Shown piece by piece: positions 10,035 to 21,169 of a stretch of DNA of 64,000 bases; positions within the stretch are counted from its first letter, which is position 1; each line of letters starts with the position of its first letter. Position numbers and translations under genes: made by a program. Under the pieces are notes generated by a model. The model made no database searches. It was not told the origin of the DNA and saw only the letters and a program-made list of their open reading frames with translations. Source of the stretch: Orobanche coerulescens (taxonomy: Eukaryota; Streptophyta; Magnoliopsida; Lamiales; Orobanchaceae); contig CM065802.1 of the NCBI GenBank assembly GCA_033398695.1, positions 143,950,096 to 144,014,095 on the forward strand. The letters run 5' to 3'.

Positions 10035-12625
10035 TGTAATACCCGGTCGTAATCCATTCATTATCATTCAGTAATTATCAGTCAGTAATTGTCACTCAGT
10101 AATTTTTCACTCATTGATAATCATTCATCATTCATGATTCATTCATTTGCGTTCATCGTGGGCGTGTTATAACCATGTATCAGTTACCGATCGTCATTTC
10201 ATCTCCATTTATGGATCGAGATGGGAGTATCAACATTATCATTGTGATTGGTAGTCTTGTGCTGGAAGTTTCATCTTTGGACTTGTTCACTTTCACATAT
10301 GTATGGTTTGTCAGATCATTCATCAGTCGTAGCGAGGAATCGGAGTTATCGGATTTTCACCATGTCCAGCATTGAGTTACGGCCGTAAGGATTGTAGGTT
10401 ACGGCCGTAACATGGGTTCGTTGATTGTCAGGCCTTTTTGGACGAACGGGACTTACGGCCGTAAGGTGTCGGAATACGGCCGTAAGTTGAGCAGGTACGG
10501 CCGTAAGGCTTGGCCGATTACGGACGTACGTGTCGAGCAGGGTGCCCAGGCGTTTTTGGCCGAAGGTGAGTTACGGCCGTAAGGGTTGCGGCATACGGCC
10601 GTAAGGCAAGGGAGATACGGCCATAAGTCTTGGCCGGATACGGCCGTACGTTACAGGCAGGGTACCTGGTCATTTTCGATGAAGGGGGCTTACACCCGTA
10701 AGTTTGGCCGGATACGGCCGTATCATCCGAGTTACGCCCGTAAGGTGTGCGGGTACGGCCGTAAGGATGCCGGCAGATGTTTTAGACGAGGGCGAGTTAC
10801 GCCCGTAAGTCAGGGCGGATACGGCCGTAAGGCTGTCGGCAGGTTTTTGGACGAAGCCGAGTTACGGCCGTACGAGTTGGCCGGTTACGGCCGTAAGGCC
10901 GTTGACCTGGGATGTTACGGCCGTATGAAGGCCGAGTTACGGCCGTAACTTCCGGCAGTTTATATAGTGTTGGCCGGGACTTTTTCTTCATTTTCACTTT
11001 CTTCTTCCATCTTGTCCGAGAGAGAGCTTGGGGGGAAGGGATTTTCCTTCATCAAACACTTGAGTACTTGATTTTCTTCATTTCCATTCGATCGTGAAGC
11101 TTGGATACTCGATTTAACTCGTGTTCATCGGATCGAAGTGGTTGGATCTTCAAGAGGTAATTTCTTCAACATCTTGGATTTCGATTTTGTATTGGAATAT
11201 GATGTGTTGGACGTTATAATCATGTGATATGGAGGGATATGCACATGATTATGAGTTTGTATAAAGATTCAATGGATTATCGAAGGATTTTCCAAGAACA
11301 CTTTGAATATTGAGTTGGATTTGGGGGTTTTCGATTAATTGTTGTTGAAATCACGATTTTAGATATTCATAATGGATTATTGATCGTATTGAAGTTGTTT
11401 TGTTGGTTTGAAACACTTCTTGGGGATTTGATGTTGGTGTTATCGAGGTTTGGTTATAATCAATCGAAGTTGTCCACATAGTGTTCGATTTAATGCCCCA
11501 ATGAACTTGGTTTAGTCGTTTTGACGCCTTGAGTTCGTTATAATCGTGTTTGATTCGTTTATTGAGCGGATTGTTGGTAATTGTGTTATTCAAGGTTGTT
11601 CGAGCGACCGACACTTCATTTAGGACGTTTGTTCGTGGAAGGACATTCTTTATCGGTATTGTGTAAGTTAATTCTTACTCGGTTAAAAGGATATTCATTT
11701 CCTTTTGTTGTTGTTCATTCATAATCATAACTCATTCATCATTGTATTAACCGTATCAAAACTTGTCATTGTCAATTAATCACTTGATCACAAGGAACGG
11801 TTCCAATCATTTCATTGAGCTATCATTCATTTCACTATCATTTCATCTCGGTGAGTCATTATTCGTTTCCGATGTCACTTTTGTTATATCGTGGCATTCC
11901 GGGTCATACTGGCGTGCCGGTTGGTATGTGTTGGATTTTCATGTCGGGCACGTTTAAGTCGTGTGTTGGTTGTTGGCCTCACATTGGACGGTGCACACGA
12001 GTCATATGACTCGTGAGACTGATTAGGTACAAGACCACACGTGTATTCGATCGATACTCGTTGGTGGCTTGTGCACGGACAAATTTCCATCCCGGGCGTA
12101 GTGTGGCGCCACCCTTTGAGCCGTACTGTTAGTTGATTCATGTAGCATGTTTGATTGCGTATGTTTCGACAGGATATTTCATAACTTCTGATATAATCAT
12201 GATTGTGTATTTTCAACCCTTAAGGATTGTTGTTCTGTGTAACTGACCCCGTTTGGGGATTTTGTTTTCAGGTCTTGGCAAGGCAAAGGCACGGGGAGAG
12301 CACGTTGACGGCGAGGAGTCCCAATGATACTATAAGGGGACCCCAGTCTTTTCAGTCATTTATGTTTCCTTCATTTATTCCGCTGCAGACATTCCGTTTG
12401 AATACTCATTTCACTCAGTGTTGTATATTTTATCTTCATATAAAATATACATGTATTCGGTATTATCCTGGATGTGTTGTACGAAACTCCTCATCGGAGT
12501 AATTATTGTTGTAATGTGGTTCGGTACTACATTTCCCCTGTGTAATTCATTCATTTTCACTCGCCTAGTGGGTCCCAGTCGGGGGTCCACGGCACTGTAA
12601 TGTCCGCCTAGTTTGGGGTGTTACA
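10035..12625 (+). repeat. GYP2 3' LTR
   Basis: 2,591 bp copy of 2840-5434 ending TGTTACA, followed by the duplication TAGAG. Differences from the 5' LTR are mostly transitions and cluster in the palindrome array. A short indel lies near 11787 (CTTGATCACAAGGAACGG versus the longer 5' version). Confidence 0.96.
10374..10967 (+). promoter_or_regulatory. GYP2 3' LTR promoter: 20 TACGGCCGTA palindromes plus TATA box
   Basis: Same 20-site array as at 3180-3772, but with more intact TACGGCCGTA copies; for example the first, third and fifth sites are perfect here and read GGCCATA in the 5' LTR. TATA box TTTATATAG is at 10959-10967. Transcription from here would read into the rest of the GYP1 LTR. 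Confidence 0.75.
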
Positions 12626-12630
12626 TAGAG

Positions 12631-12925
12631 CTGCATGACGACGAGGGTGCAGAGTGATGTTCCGGCCGGGTTTATTATCTGTTGTTGGTTATTTAAATAA
12701 GTACTCGAGTACGTCCTAATTTGTGATGTTTGGATTTCAGTGATGTATTAATAATCTTCATTTGGATATTTGTATTTTCGATATTGAACCAGAACTGTCG
12801 TATTTTATTTCAGTGATTTCATAATTTGGTATCTGTCATTGTCTTTTCATTTATTCAGCCTTGTAAATTCTTATGTAAAGGATTTACGGCGCTGTAATAT
12901 TCCTAAATATATCGGGGGTGTTACA
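12631..12925 (+). repeat. GYP1 5' LTR, second part
   Basis: Resumes with GCATGACGACGAGGGTGC, matching 19891 onwards, and ends ATCGGGGGTGTTACA at 12925. Together with 751-2839 it makes a 5' LTR of about 2.38 kb. Confidence 0.95.
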
Positions 12926-12930
12926 GAATA

Positions 12931-12942
12931 TGGTATCGGAGC
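12931..12942 (+). other. GYP1 primer binding site (initiator Met tRNA type)
   Basis: TGGTATCGGAGC, one mismatch from the plant initiator-Met site, five bases after the LTR. Confidence 0.9.
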
Positions 12943-13057
12943 TATGATTATGGATATCTTGGCCATTGGGTTAAAATAGGGGTCGTATACGTCTTTTGAG
13001 GTAACCGGCCGTGAATAACATCCTTGTGCTGCCTACGTCTTCGTGCGAACGGTGGTT

Positions 13058-13158
13058 GTAAGTTCCTAAACTCTATCTCGTCCTTTTCATATTGTATCTC
13101 TTTATATTTGAACATTGAACGATATTGTTCCCTGTATATTGAGTATTTATGCTTACAG
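13058..13158 (+). other. Candidate leader intron ending at GYP1 gag start
   Basis: Donor GGTT|GTAAGTTCC at 13058, T-rich body and acceptor TGCTTACAG|T ending at 13158, then ATG at 13160. Length 101 nt. The same layout is seen in GYP2, GYP3 and, damaged, GYP4. Confidence 0.5.
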
Positions 13159-13159
13159 T

Positions 13160-14424
13160 ATGTTGAGAGGTGGACGTGGACGTGGTCGCGGTCATGGACG
13201 CGGACAAAGGAATGCCGAAAGAGAAGCTTCGCCTTATAATCAGGCCAGTCACAGCTCAGACGAGCCACAGAGATCTATTAATAATGAACCGGAACCTGCT
13301 GTGCCCGAAATTCTTCGTCAGGTGGTGAACCAGATGACTCAGTTCGCCCAGTTCGTGGACTGAATGCAGGTGGCAGTAGGGTTACAACAGGGAGATCGAC
13401 AACAGGGTATCCCAGACATGGGATATCGAGATGACCGATGGCTGCAAGAGGTGGCGAAGATGCAACCACCTAAATTCGACGGTATTTCTGAGACTCCCAT
13501 CTGGGATCATTGGTTAAAGGAATTGGAGAAAATTTTTGCCGAGATTAATTGCCCAGACGACCGGAGAGCCTCTATTGCTCAATACTTTTTGATAGGGGAA
13601 GCATCCGAGTGGTGGGAAGCCATCCGGCCTGCAGATCATGATGCGGACTGGACAGAATTTAAATTGATGATGGAAGCTCAATACTGCCCTCGTACTGTGA
13701 GGGAAGCCAAAGTTCGGGAATTTTTCTCTGCTCAGCCTTCAGATGTGCCAGTATCTCAGGCAATTAAGACCTTTAACCAGCAACTGGCATTTTTTCGACA
13801 TCTGGTCAGAACAGATGCAGAAATGATGATCCATTTTGATATGAGAATGAAACCAGAAATCCAGAGGTACATGTCCGGTTTTGAATGTACCACTCTCCGT
13901 CAATACCAGGATAAATCATTGGCGTATGAAATCAAGGAAGCAGCAATGGAGAAGTTGGCAAAGTCCAAGAAGCAAAAAGTCTCCGGTAGTTTCATGGAGC
14001 ATAAGAGTAGTGGGCCCCGCAAGGCCCAGTCATCCTTTCATTCTTTCAAGAAACCTCCGCACCTATCTAAGAGCAGAAGGAACTTCGGAGCAGCATAAAC
14101 CACGACGGATGTCACCAGGAAATGCTTTAACTGTGCCCAGACGGGGCACTATCGACGGAATTGCCCCTACCTGCCGTGACTTGTTTTGATTGTGGTCGAG
14201 AGGGACATCGTGCGGTGTTCTGTGAAGAGGCTGCAAAGTCTTTTAGAGCCTGTACACCACATCCAGTTCAGAAGGATGCCAGTATCCAACAGACGCAGCA
14301 AAGTGTTCAGATGCCTCAGAATTTTTGCCGTGGACGAGGCAGAGGACAGTGGGACGGAAAGGGTACATCGAGTGCTGGATCTGTTCCCCCACGTATGTAC
14401 CAGATGAGGAGAACAGATGATTAG
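13160..14424 (+). pseudogene. gag: GYP1 Gag
   Basis: Begins MLRGGRGRGRGHGRG at 13160. A TGA at 13361-13363 interrupts it after QFAQFVD. The capsid domain follows: PPKFDGISETPIWDHW, FLIGEASEWWE, and EAQYCPRTVREAKVREFF. A basic linker is followed by a stop at 14096-14098, the first zinc knuckle CFNCAQTGHYRRNC, a frameshift near 14172, and the second knuckle CFDCGREGHRAVFC. The frame closes at 14422-14424 with an RG-rich stretch between. Structural role: RNA packaging and particle formation. Two stops and one frameshift make it non-functional. Confidence 0.9.
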
Positions 14425-14990
14425 GATGTCTTTGCCGCATCGTGCATCGTTCTGATCCTTTCCCACCAGCTAGCGTTTATTCGATACAGGAGCTACGCAT
14501 TCATTTATATCCTTGTCTTGTGTAAATCGTTTGAATATTTCTGGTTTTCATAATTGTGAACCTTATGTTGTGGGTTTACCGAGTGGAGAGAGGATTGTTG
14601 GAAACTTAGAAACTAGAGATTTTCCTGTATCATCTGGAGGCAGAGAGTTGCTCTCAAATCTGATTGTGATAGAAATGCAAGGAGACGACCTGATACTCGG
14701 AGACGATTGGCTTAATCGATATGGAGCTATTGTAAACTACCGAAAGAGGAATATCTCACTGATCGCTGACGATGGTTCCAAAATACTGTTTGAAGGATGG
14801 AAACCAGGGAGCTCAGGAAAGATGATCAAGACGATGAAAGCTGTCAAATTGTTAAAACAGGGCTGTACCGGATACTGGTTCTATGCAATGAAGAAAGAAG
14901 ACGGAATTGTGGAACTTTCATCCATTCCTGTTGTGAATGAATTTCCGGATGTATTCCCTGACGAGTTACCTGGACTACCTCCACGACGGG
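14425..14990 (+). pseudogene. pol: GYP1 aspartic protease
   Basis: After a frameshift near 14470 the frame reads FDTGATHSFISLSCVNRL, with the catalytic Asp codon at 14483-14485. Then GLPSGERIVG, and DLILGDDWLNRYGAIVNY, the typical C-terminal half of chromovirus protease. It continues in frame into the RT. The active site looks intact; only its connection to Gag is lost. Confidence 0.88.
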
Positions 14991-16300
14991 ATGTAGAATT
15001 CACCATCGAGCTGGAACCCGGAGCTACACCAATTTCTAAGGCGCCGTATCGTATGGCACCTACTGAGATGTATGAACTGAAAAAGCAACTGGAGGAGTTA
15101 CTGGACAAAGGTTATATCCAAATGCTGCCGCTCGGGAGCACCATTCTTTTGTCCTAAGAAGGATGGATCGCTTCGACTGTGTATTGACTATCGAGAGCTG
15201 AACAAGATGACGATTAAGAACAAGTATCTGTTGCCATGGATTGATGATTTGTCTGGCCAGTTACAAGGAGCAACAATGTTTTCAAAAATCGATCTGAGAT
15301 CAGGATACCATCAGCTGAGGATTAAGGAATCTGATGGTCCGAAATCAGCATTCACAACTCGCTACGGACATTATAAGTTTGTAGTGATGCCGTTTGGTCT
15401 CACTAATGCACCTGCTGTATTCATGCAATTGATGAACCGAGTGTTCATCGAGTATTTGGATAAATTTGTGGTTGTGTTCATTTATGACATTTTAGTGTAT
15501 TCTAAGAGCCCGTAAGAGCATGCACAGCATTTACGGATTGTGTTATACCTGTTGAGAAATGAACAATTGTACGCCAAACTTTCTAAGTGTGAATTCTGGC
15601 TAAAGGAAGTAATGTTCCTCGGCCATGTGGTATCAGCAGAAGGAGTCCGAGTAGATCCTCATAAGATCGAAGCAGTTATGGATTGGAAGCCTCCAAAGAA
15701 AGTGAAAGAAATCCGGAATTTCTTAAGACTTGCTGGGTATTATCGTCGGTTCATGGATGGGTTTTCCAAAATTACCCGCCCACTTACTCGACTACTGCAG
15801 AAAACTCAAAAGTTTGAGTGGAACGAGTTGTGCCAGAATAGCTTCGATGAATTGAAGAAGAGATTGATGACGGCACCGATTTTAGCACTCCCACGGGAAA
15901 CTGGAGGATTTATAGTTTACAGTGATGCTTCGAACCAAGGACTCGGATGCATATTGATGCAGAATGATAAAGTGATCGCTTATGCATCACGACAGCTGAA
16001 ACCTTATGAAGTGAATTACCCAACGCATGATTTGGAGCTAGCAGCAGTAGTTTTTACTTTGAAAATCTGGAGACATTACCTATACGGGACTCATTGTCAG
16101 ATCTTTACGGATCACAAGAGTCTCAAATACATCTTCAGTCAGAAAGAGTTGAACATGCGGCAAAAAAGATGGCTGGAACTTATTAAGGACTATGACTTGG
16201 AGATTCTTTATCATCCAGGCAAAGCAAACGTAGTGGCCGATGCACTTAGCCGCAAGCCTGTTTCTATTCAAATGCTGGAGACTCTGACCTCCCAGCTTAG
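14991..16300 (+). pseudogene. pol: GYP1 reverse transcriptase and RNase H, active site altered
   Basis: Fingers start at [21 protein letters not shown] deletion/frameshift near 15120-15160 breaks the segment before [19 protein letters not shown] sequence. Palm: [13 protein letters not shown], then [19 protein letters not shown]. The catalytic box reads FIYD at 15477-15488 instead of FIDD, so one metal-binding Asp is replaced by Tyr. A stop at 15513-15515 follows. From 15540 the thumb ([16 protein letters not shown]), RNase H ([36 protein letters not shown]) and ADALSRK are open without interruption. Confidence 0.9.
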
Positions 16301-17820
16301 CATTCAACGAGAAATTATTCGTGAAGGAATTGAAGTGTGGTTACAAAGAGTCCAAGGACAACTGTGCGTTATGGAAATAACTTCATCGTTAACCGAAGAA
16401 ATCAAATCTAAGCAAGTAGATGATCCTCTGATGATTCGGTTACGTGATGAAGTGATCAAGGGAAAGGCCCTCGGATTCGTAATTCATGATGATGGAGTTT
16501 TGAGATTTCAGAACCGACTTTGCGTTCCCGATGTCGATGTTCTGAAACAGATGATTATGAAGGAAGCTCACAGCACACCCTATTCTATCCACCCGGGCAC
16601 CAGTAAGATGTATAAGGACGTGAAGCAGAACTTTTGGTGGGGCAACATGAAGAAATATGTAGCGGAGTATGTCTCGAAGTGTTTGACTTGTCAGCAGGTT
16701 AAGATCGAGCATCAAAGACCTGCCGGAATGCTGAAGCTGCTCCCGATTCCTGAATGGAAGTGGGAGGACATATCGATGGACTTTATCACTAGTATGCCGA
16801 GAACCAAGACAAGAATGAACATGATTTGGGTGATAGTTGATCGTTTAACCAAATCAGCTCATTTTCTAGGCATTAAGGATACGTGGGGACCAGAGAGGTT
16901 GGCACGAGTATTTATTCCAGAGATAGTCCGATTGCATGGTACGCCGAAGACCATTATTTCTGACCGAGACGGTCGTTTTGTGTCTAATTTTTGGAAAGCA
17001 GTTCATAAAGCCTTGGGGACCGAATTGAACTCCAGCACAGCTTATCACCCGCAGACAGATGGACAATCCGAGAGGACTATTCAAACAGTGAAAGATATGC
17101 TAAGGGCTTGTGCCTTAGATTGGTCAACTGACTGGGAAATTCATCTACTGTTGATTGAATTTACCTACAACAATAGTTGGCATGCTTCTATTAAGATGGC
17201 ACCATTTGAGGCATTATACGGGAGAAGATGCAGATCGCCCCTGTGTTGGGACGATTCATCAGACTTGATCGGAATGGAACCAGAATTGGTTGATCAGACA
17301 TGAGAAAAGACAGCATTGATTCGCGAAAGGCTGTTGACCGCCCAGAGTCGACATAAATCTTACGCAGACATACACCGCCGCCCATTGGAGTTCAATACTG
17401 GAGATCACGTGCTTTTGAAAGTTTCTCCTACTCGGGGAATCTTTTGTTTTGGGAGGAAAGGAAAGTTGAGTCCTATATATATAGGACCATTCGAGATTCT
17501 TGAGAGAGTTGGGGAGTTGGCATACAGATTAGCATTACCGCCATCATTGAGCCATGTTCATAACGTGTTCCACGTATCCCAGTTACGGAAGTATATATCA
17601 GATCCTAGTCATGTCATTGATTTCGGCAAGATCGAAGTCGCTCAGGATGGAACGTTTGAAGAGAGACCGGTCAGGATACTCGAGAGTTGAGTTAAACAAT
17701 TGAGGAACAAACCGATCGTTTTGGTCAAAGTTCAGTGGTCGCGCCACGGAGTGGAAGAAGCCACTTGGGAAATGGAGAATAGCATGAGGTCCGGATATCC
17801 AGAGTTATTTTCGTCCTGAG
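16301..17820 (+). pseudogene. pol: GYP1 integrase with GPF motif and chromodomain-like tail
   Basis: Continues the 15540-17303 frame. HHCC zinc region: [19 protein letters not shown] and CLTCQQVK. Core triad: Asp in MDFITSMP, Asp in SDRDGRF, Glu in [10 protein letters not shown], all present. [19 protein letters not shown] is also present. One stop at 17301-17303 separates this from 17304-17690, which has GPFEILERVGELAYRLALPP and HNVFHVSQLRKY. A stop at 17690 precedes KVQWSRHGVEEATWE, the chromodomain-like end. Best preserved integrase of the window; it would need only translation past two stops, but the upstream RT is dead. Confidence 0.9.
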
Positions 17821-17840
17821 TTTCGGGATGAAACTCCTTT

Positions 17841-17854
17841 TTAGTAGGAGAGTA
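17841..17854 (+). other. GYP1 polypurine tract
   Basis: TTAGTAGGAGAGTA precedes the LTR start at 17855; purine-rich but broken by T, so somewhat decayed. Confidence 0.7.
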
Positions 17855-18009
17855 TGTAATATCCGGATTTATTATGGAGTATTTCGCTTGTATTTGAGCC
17901 ATGTATCATTCGGAATTGTGATATCGATAATTAGAGTATGATATTTCCTATATTTTTATCCTTGTACATGAGTATAACAACATGTAAATTTTCTCATGCG
18001 AACACGTGA

Positions 18010-18262
18010 TAACGTACGCTAAGAATGCAGCTTAACATACGTTATCGGCTAAAACTAGCGCACGCTACGAATGAAGAATTGCGTGCATTAGGCAGTCAAT
18101 TATTGAGCTAGGTGGCTAGCACATGCGCCAGCCGGACATGGGTCCGGATAAGATTCCCGCGGGTGAACCTGGACTATTTTGGAGTCAATGCTAATTAGCG
18201 TGCGCTAAGGATAGTAAGATAGCGTGCTCTAATCAGCTAGCGTGCAGAAACATTATATAAGG
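18010..18262 (+). promoter_or_regulatory. GYP1 3' LTR promoter: palindrome array plus TATA box
   Basis: Eight sites equivalent to 905-1140, some better (TAGCGCACGCTA, TTAGCGTGCGCTAAG) and some worse (TTAACATACGTTA) than in the 5' copy, ending about 10 bp before TTATATAAG at about 18254-18262. Confidence 0.7.
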
Positions 18263-18492
18263 AACAGCACCCTCATTTCATTTGGTTTACGTTTCCTTCA
18301 CTTGTTCTTCGTTTCTTGGAATTCAAGAGAGCCTTCCCTATTTCCTAAACACATATAAACCCTCCTAACATGATCATTGAAGATTGGAGATTTCTTACAC
18401 TTGATCATTGAAGAAGAAACTCACTTTGAAGTGACACACAAGCAACCAGGGTTGAAGTCTACCTATTGTTTCAGTGTTTTCTTCATCATAAG

Positions 18493-19858
18493 GTATGTTA
18501 ATCCTATCTCCTACCTTGGATTCATGTTATTAAGGATATGAGGATTATGCTGTCAAGATATTGAGTTCCATTGATGAATTATCCAAACAACATCATGTTT
18601 ATAAGTTGGAATGTTTATACTTAAGATATCATTGTTGGGAACATCATGACTAGCATCTTACCACGTTGAATGATGAGAGAAATATCCTGAGATTGATTAT
18701 CCGTATTGATGACGTTACCATAATTCGTAGACGTAAAGTTGTTATCACTTTCGTTAACGGGCTTAGGAAAGAATTGTAGAAGTTTTGCATCCTTTCTTAT
18801 AAGTTGGAATTGTTAGTTCGTCTTCATGGTTTAATCGGGATGTAATGATGATATTGGAATCTAGTGCATCGATCTTAATAACACCGAACTTCGCATAAGA
18901 ATTGTAATCAAGATGGAATATGGTGTTGTGATAATTATGCGTATTCTTGTATCTCGAAGATGTTTGAATCCGTGAGATCATTTGTAATGAGATGAACGTT
19001 ATATGCATGGAGATAATGTATATTAAACACTGAGGATTTCGTAAGTTTCATCACCGTTAGAACAGTCGACCGCCCAGGGAAGAACTATCATACATGTTTA
19101 GCGTGCGCTAAGCTTTATAGTTAACGTGCGCTATCGGGCATAAGTTAACGTATGCTATGCTTGGAACGTAACCGTGCATTATATCATCAGACGAGTCAAT
19201 CGACTAATCAGTGAGGTACTGATAGTGCATGGTTAGCGTACGCTAGACTTCGTATAATTGCATGCGCTAACAAGTAGCCTTAACGTACGCTACATAGGAT
19301 ACGTAGCGTACGTTAAGCAAGCCAGGCAGATTACGTTTTATGAACTTTCGATCGTATATTATTTCTTTTGTTTAAGGTTCAAGCTTGCTAAGTGTTTGAT
19401 CGAAGGGGCGACCTTCGAGTGTTTCGTTTTTTGTGGAAGTAATATTCTTGTCTTCGAATCAAAGCAAGTACCTTAATTGTTTTACGTATTGATATTATAC
19501 ATATTGTCGTGCATATATGTTGTTGTTGTATGTCCACCTCGTGTTGGTCCGACGGAATCATCGGGGGATCTATGCTAGCGTGCGCTGGATCATCGGACGG
19601 GTTTTTCTACCACGGGTTGTTCTGACGGGATCATCGTGGGTTCTAGGCAGTGAACGCTGGATCGTCGGAATTACCATGTGTATGTTGTGATTATCATTTG
19701 TGTATGTTATTTATGAGTTTCTAGTAGGAGAAGACTCGTTGGTATTTTGTCATTTACGTTATTATTACTCTTCGTGAGATGTTGAATAATATGTTGTGGT
19801 ACTTGTACTAGCATCGTTGTGCTAACCCCTTCGGGGGTGAACATTTGTTTATGTTCAG
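18493..19858 (+). other. Candidate leader intron in GYP1 3' LTR
   Basis: Donor ATAAG|GTATGTTAATCC at 18493; acceptor GTTTATGTTCAG|GATCC ending at 19858. The preceding hairpin is perfect: GCTAACCCC-TTCG-GGGGTGAAC at about 19821-19843, which as RNA would carry a UUCG loop. Confidence 0.45.
19098..19318 (+). repeat. Second palindrome array in GYP1 3' LTR
   Basis: Copies of TTAGCGTGCGCTAAG, TTAACGTGCGCTA, TTAGCGTACGCTA, TTAACGTACGCTA and TAGCGTACGTTAA, the counterpart of 1998-2222. Confidence 0.75.
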
Positions 19859-20185
19859 GATCCAGGAGAGCGGGGAAACAACCACTGGAGATGCATGACG
19901 ACGAGGGTGCAGAGTGATGTTCCGGACGAGTTTATTATCTGTTGTTGGTTATTTTAATAAGTACTCGAGTACGTCGTAATTTGTGATGTTTGGATTTCAG
20001 TGATGTATTAATATTCTTCATTTGGATATTTGTATTTTCGGTATTGAACCAAAACTGTCGTATTTTATTTCAGTGATTTCATAATTTGGTATCTGTCATT
20101 GACGATTTCATTTATTCAGCCTTGTAATTCTTATGTAAAGGATTTACGGCGCTGTAATATTCCTGAATATATCGGGGGTGTTACA

Positions 20186-21169
20186 GGGACAGGGTTTCAT
20201 ACCCAACTCTAGGCACTTGCTTAAGTCCATATAGAGCTTTTCGTAGCCTATATACTAGGTCTCTTCCTTCAGTGTTGACAAACCTTATGGCTGTTCAACA
20301 TAGACTTGTTCTGTGAGATCTCCGTTCTGGAGTGCACTCTTAACGTCCATTTGATATACTATAAATTTCTTGTGGGCGGCGAATGCTAGGAATATCCTGA
20401 TGGCTTTTAGTCTGGCTATAGGGGCAAACATTTCATCTTAGTCTATGCCTTATTCTTGTTTATAGGCTTTAGCGACTAGACGGGATTTGTTTGTTATAAC
20501 AAGTCCATTTTCATCCTTTTTGTTTCTAAATACCCATTTATTTCCAACTAAAGCTTGATGATCTGGTCTGGGTACAAGATACCATACATTGTTTCTTTCG
20601 AAACTATTTAGCTCTTATTCCATATAAGTGATCCAGTGCGAATTATTCGGAGCTTCATTGGTCGAAACAGGTTCTGATTTGGGCTAAGAATACAACTACA
20701 GTGAATATAGCTAGACTTCTAAGTTCGGCTTGAGATTTCCATACATGAAATTTAGACTTTTCAGAATTTGTTTCTTCTTGTGCACGGAGTACAGTTCCTT
20801 ATGTATTCTATATTCTTCTATGAGTGGTTACACCAGCATCGATATCACCTATAATCAACTCCTGGGGGTGATCTCTCAGCCATATCCTGTCAGGTTCTAA
20901 CTCAGCATCCCGTGCTATATCTTGTGGTGATCGAGTCTCGGCTTCAGCTTGTACAGCATCAGCTTTGACTGCTTCTGATCTTACAGCGGCGAGATTGATT
21001 TCTAGGTCCACGATGGGGATCATCAATGGAAAGTGTTTGGATGTTCTGGGTTATGACTTCTACTCCTGTAGGGTCACAATGGGGTTATAGAATACTACAT
21101 GGACAGATTCCCCGATTGTCAGTTTCCTCTTGTTCAATATCCTGAAAGCTTTGCTGACAGAGGAGTATC
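20186..21169 (-). pseudogene. pol: COP1 piece 2: copia reverse transcriptase N-terminal half and IN-RT linker
   Basis: Starts with the duplication GGGAC and ends with GTATC (21165-21169), the duplication of COP2. Read on the minus strand, RT motifs include [20 protein letters not shown] and [10 protein letters not shown] near 20420-20330, followed by a VYVEQP-type segment and an LYMDLSKCLELG remnant that joins piece 1. The right part (20650-21160) is the poorly conserved linker between integrase and RT. Numerous stops and frameshifts; older than the elements inserted in it. Confidence 0.85.

Larger units (their letters stand above)
2840..12625 (+). mobile_element. GYP2: Ty3/gypsy chromovirus (Tekay/Del-like), defective, inserted in GYP1 LTR
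   Basis: Complete insertion of 9,786 bp bounded by TGTAATACCC and GGGTGTTACA, with target duplication TAGAG at 2835-2839 and 12626-12630. LTRs are about 2.6 kb each and differ by roughly 35-40 substitutions by hand count (about 1.4%), so it is the youngest gypsy insertion here. The internal region (5435-10034) has a short gag without the capsid core, a decayed protease, a 56-bp tandem array, a deleted reverse transcriptase/RNase H and a fairly well kept integrase plus chromodomain-like tail. Confidence 0.95.
751..20185 (+). mobile_element. GYP1: Ty3/gypsy chromovirus (Tekay/Del-like), interrupted by GYP2
   Basis: Complete LTR element flanked by the 5-bp duplication GGGAC (746-750 and 20186-20190). 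LTRs begin TGTAATATCC and end GGGTGTTACA. Removing the nested GYP2 plus its duplication leaves about 9.6 kb. Order: 5' LTR, Met-type primer site, gag with two zinc knuckles, protease, reverse transcriptase, RNase H, integrase, chromodomain-like tail, purine tract, 3' LTR. The domain order and the tail after integrase place it among chromoviruses; long LTRs fit Tekay/Del. LTRs differ by roughly 4-5% in the parts compared by eye. Coding capacity is destroyed. Confidence 0.93.
17855..20185 (+). repeat. GYP1 3' LTR
   Basis: 2,331 bp, TGTAATATCC to TGTTACA, followed by the duplication GGGAC. Contains promoter array, candidate intron (18493-19858) and second palindrome array (19098-19318), as in the 5' LTR. 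Confidence 0.96.

Noticed and set aside
12931..12942. TGGTATC(A/G)GAGC segments as tRNA gene ends
   Set aside because: They are primer binding sites next to LTRs; no cloverleaf or Pol III boxes flank them.
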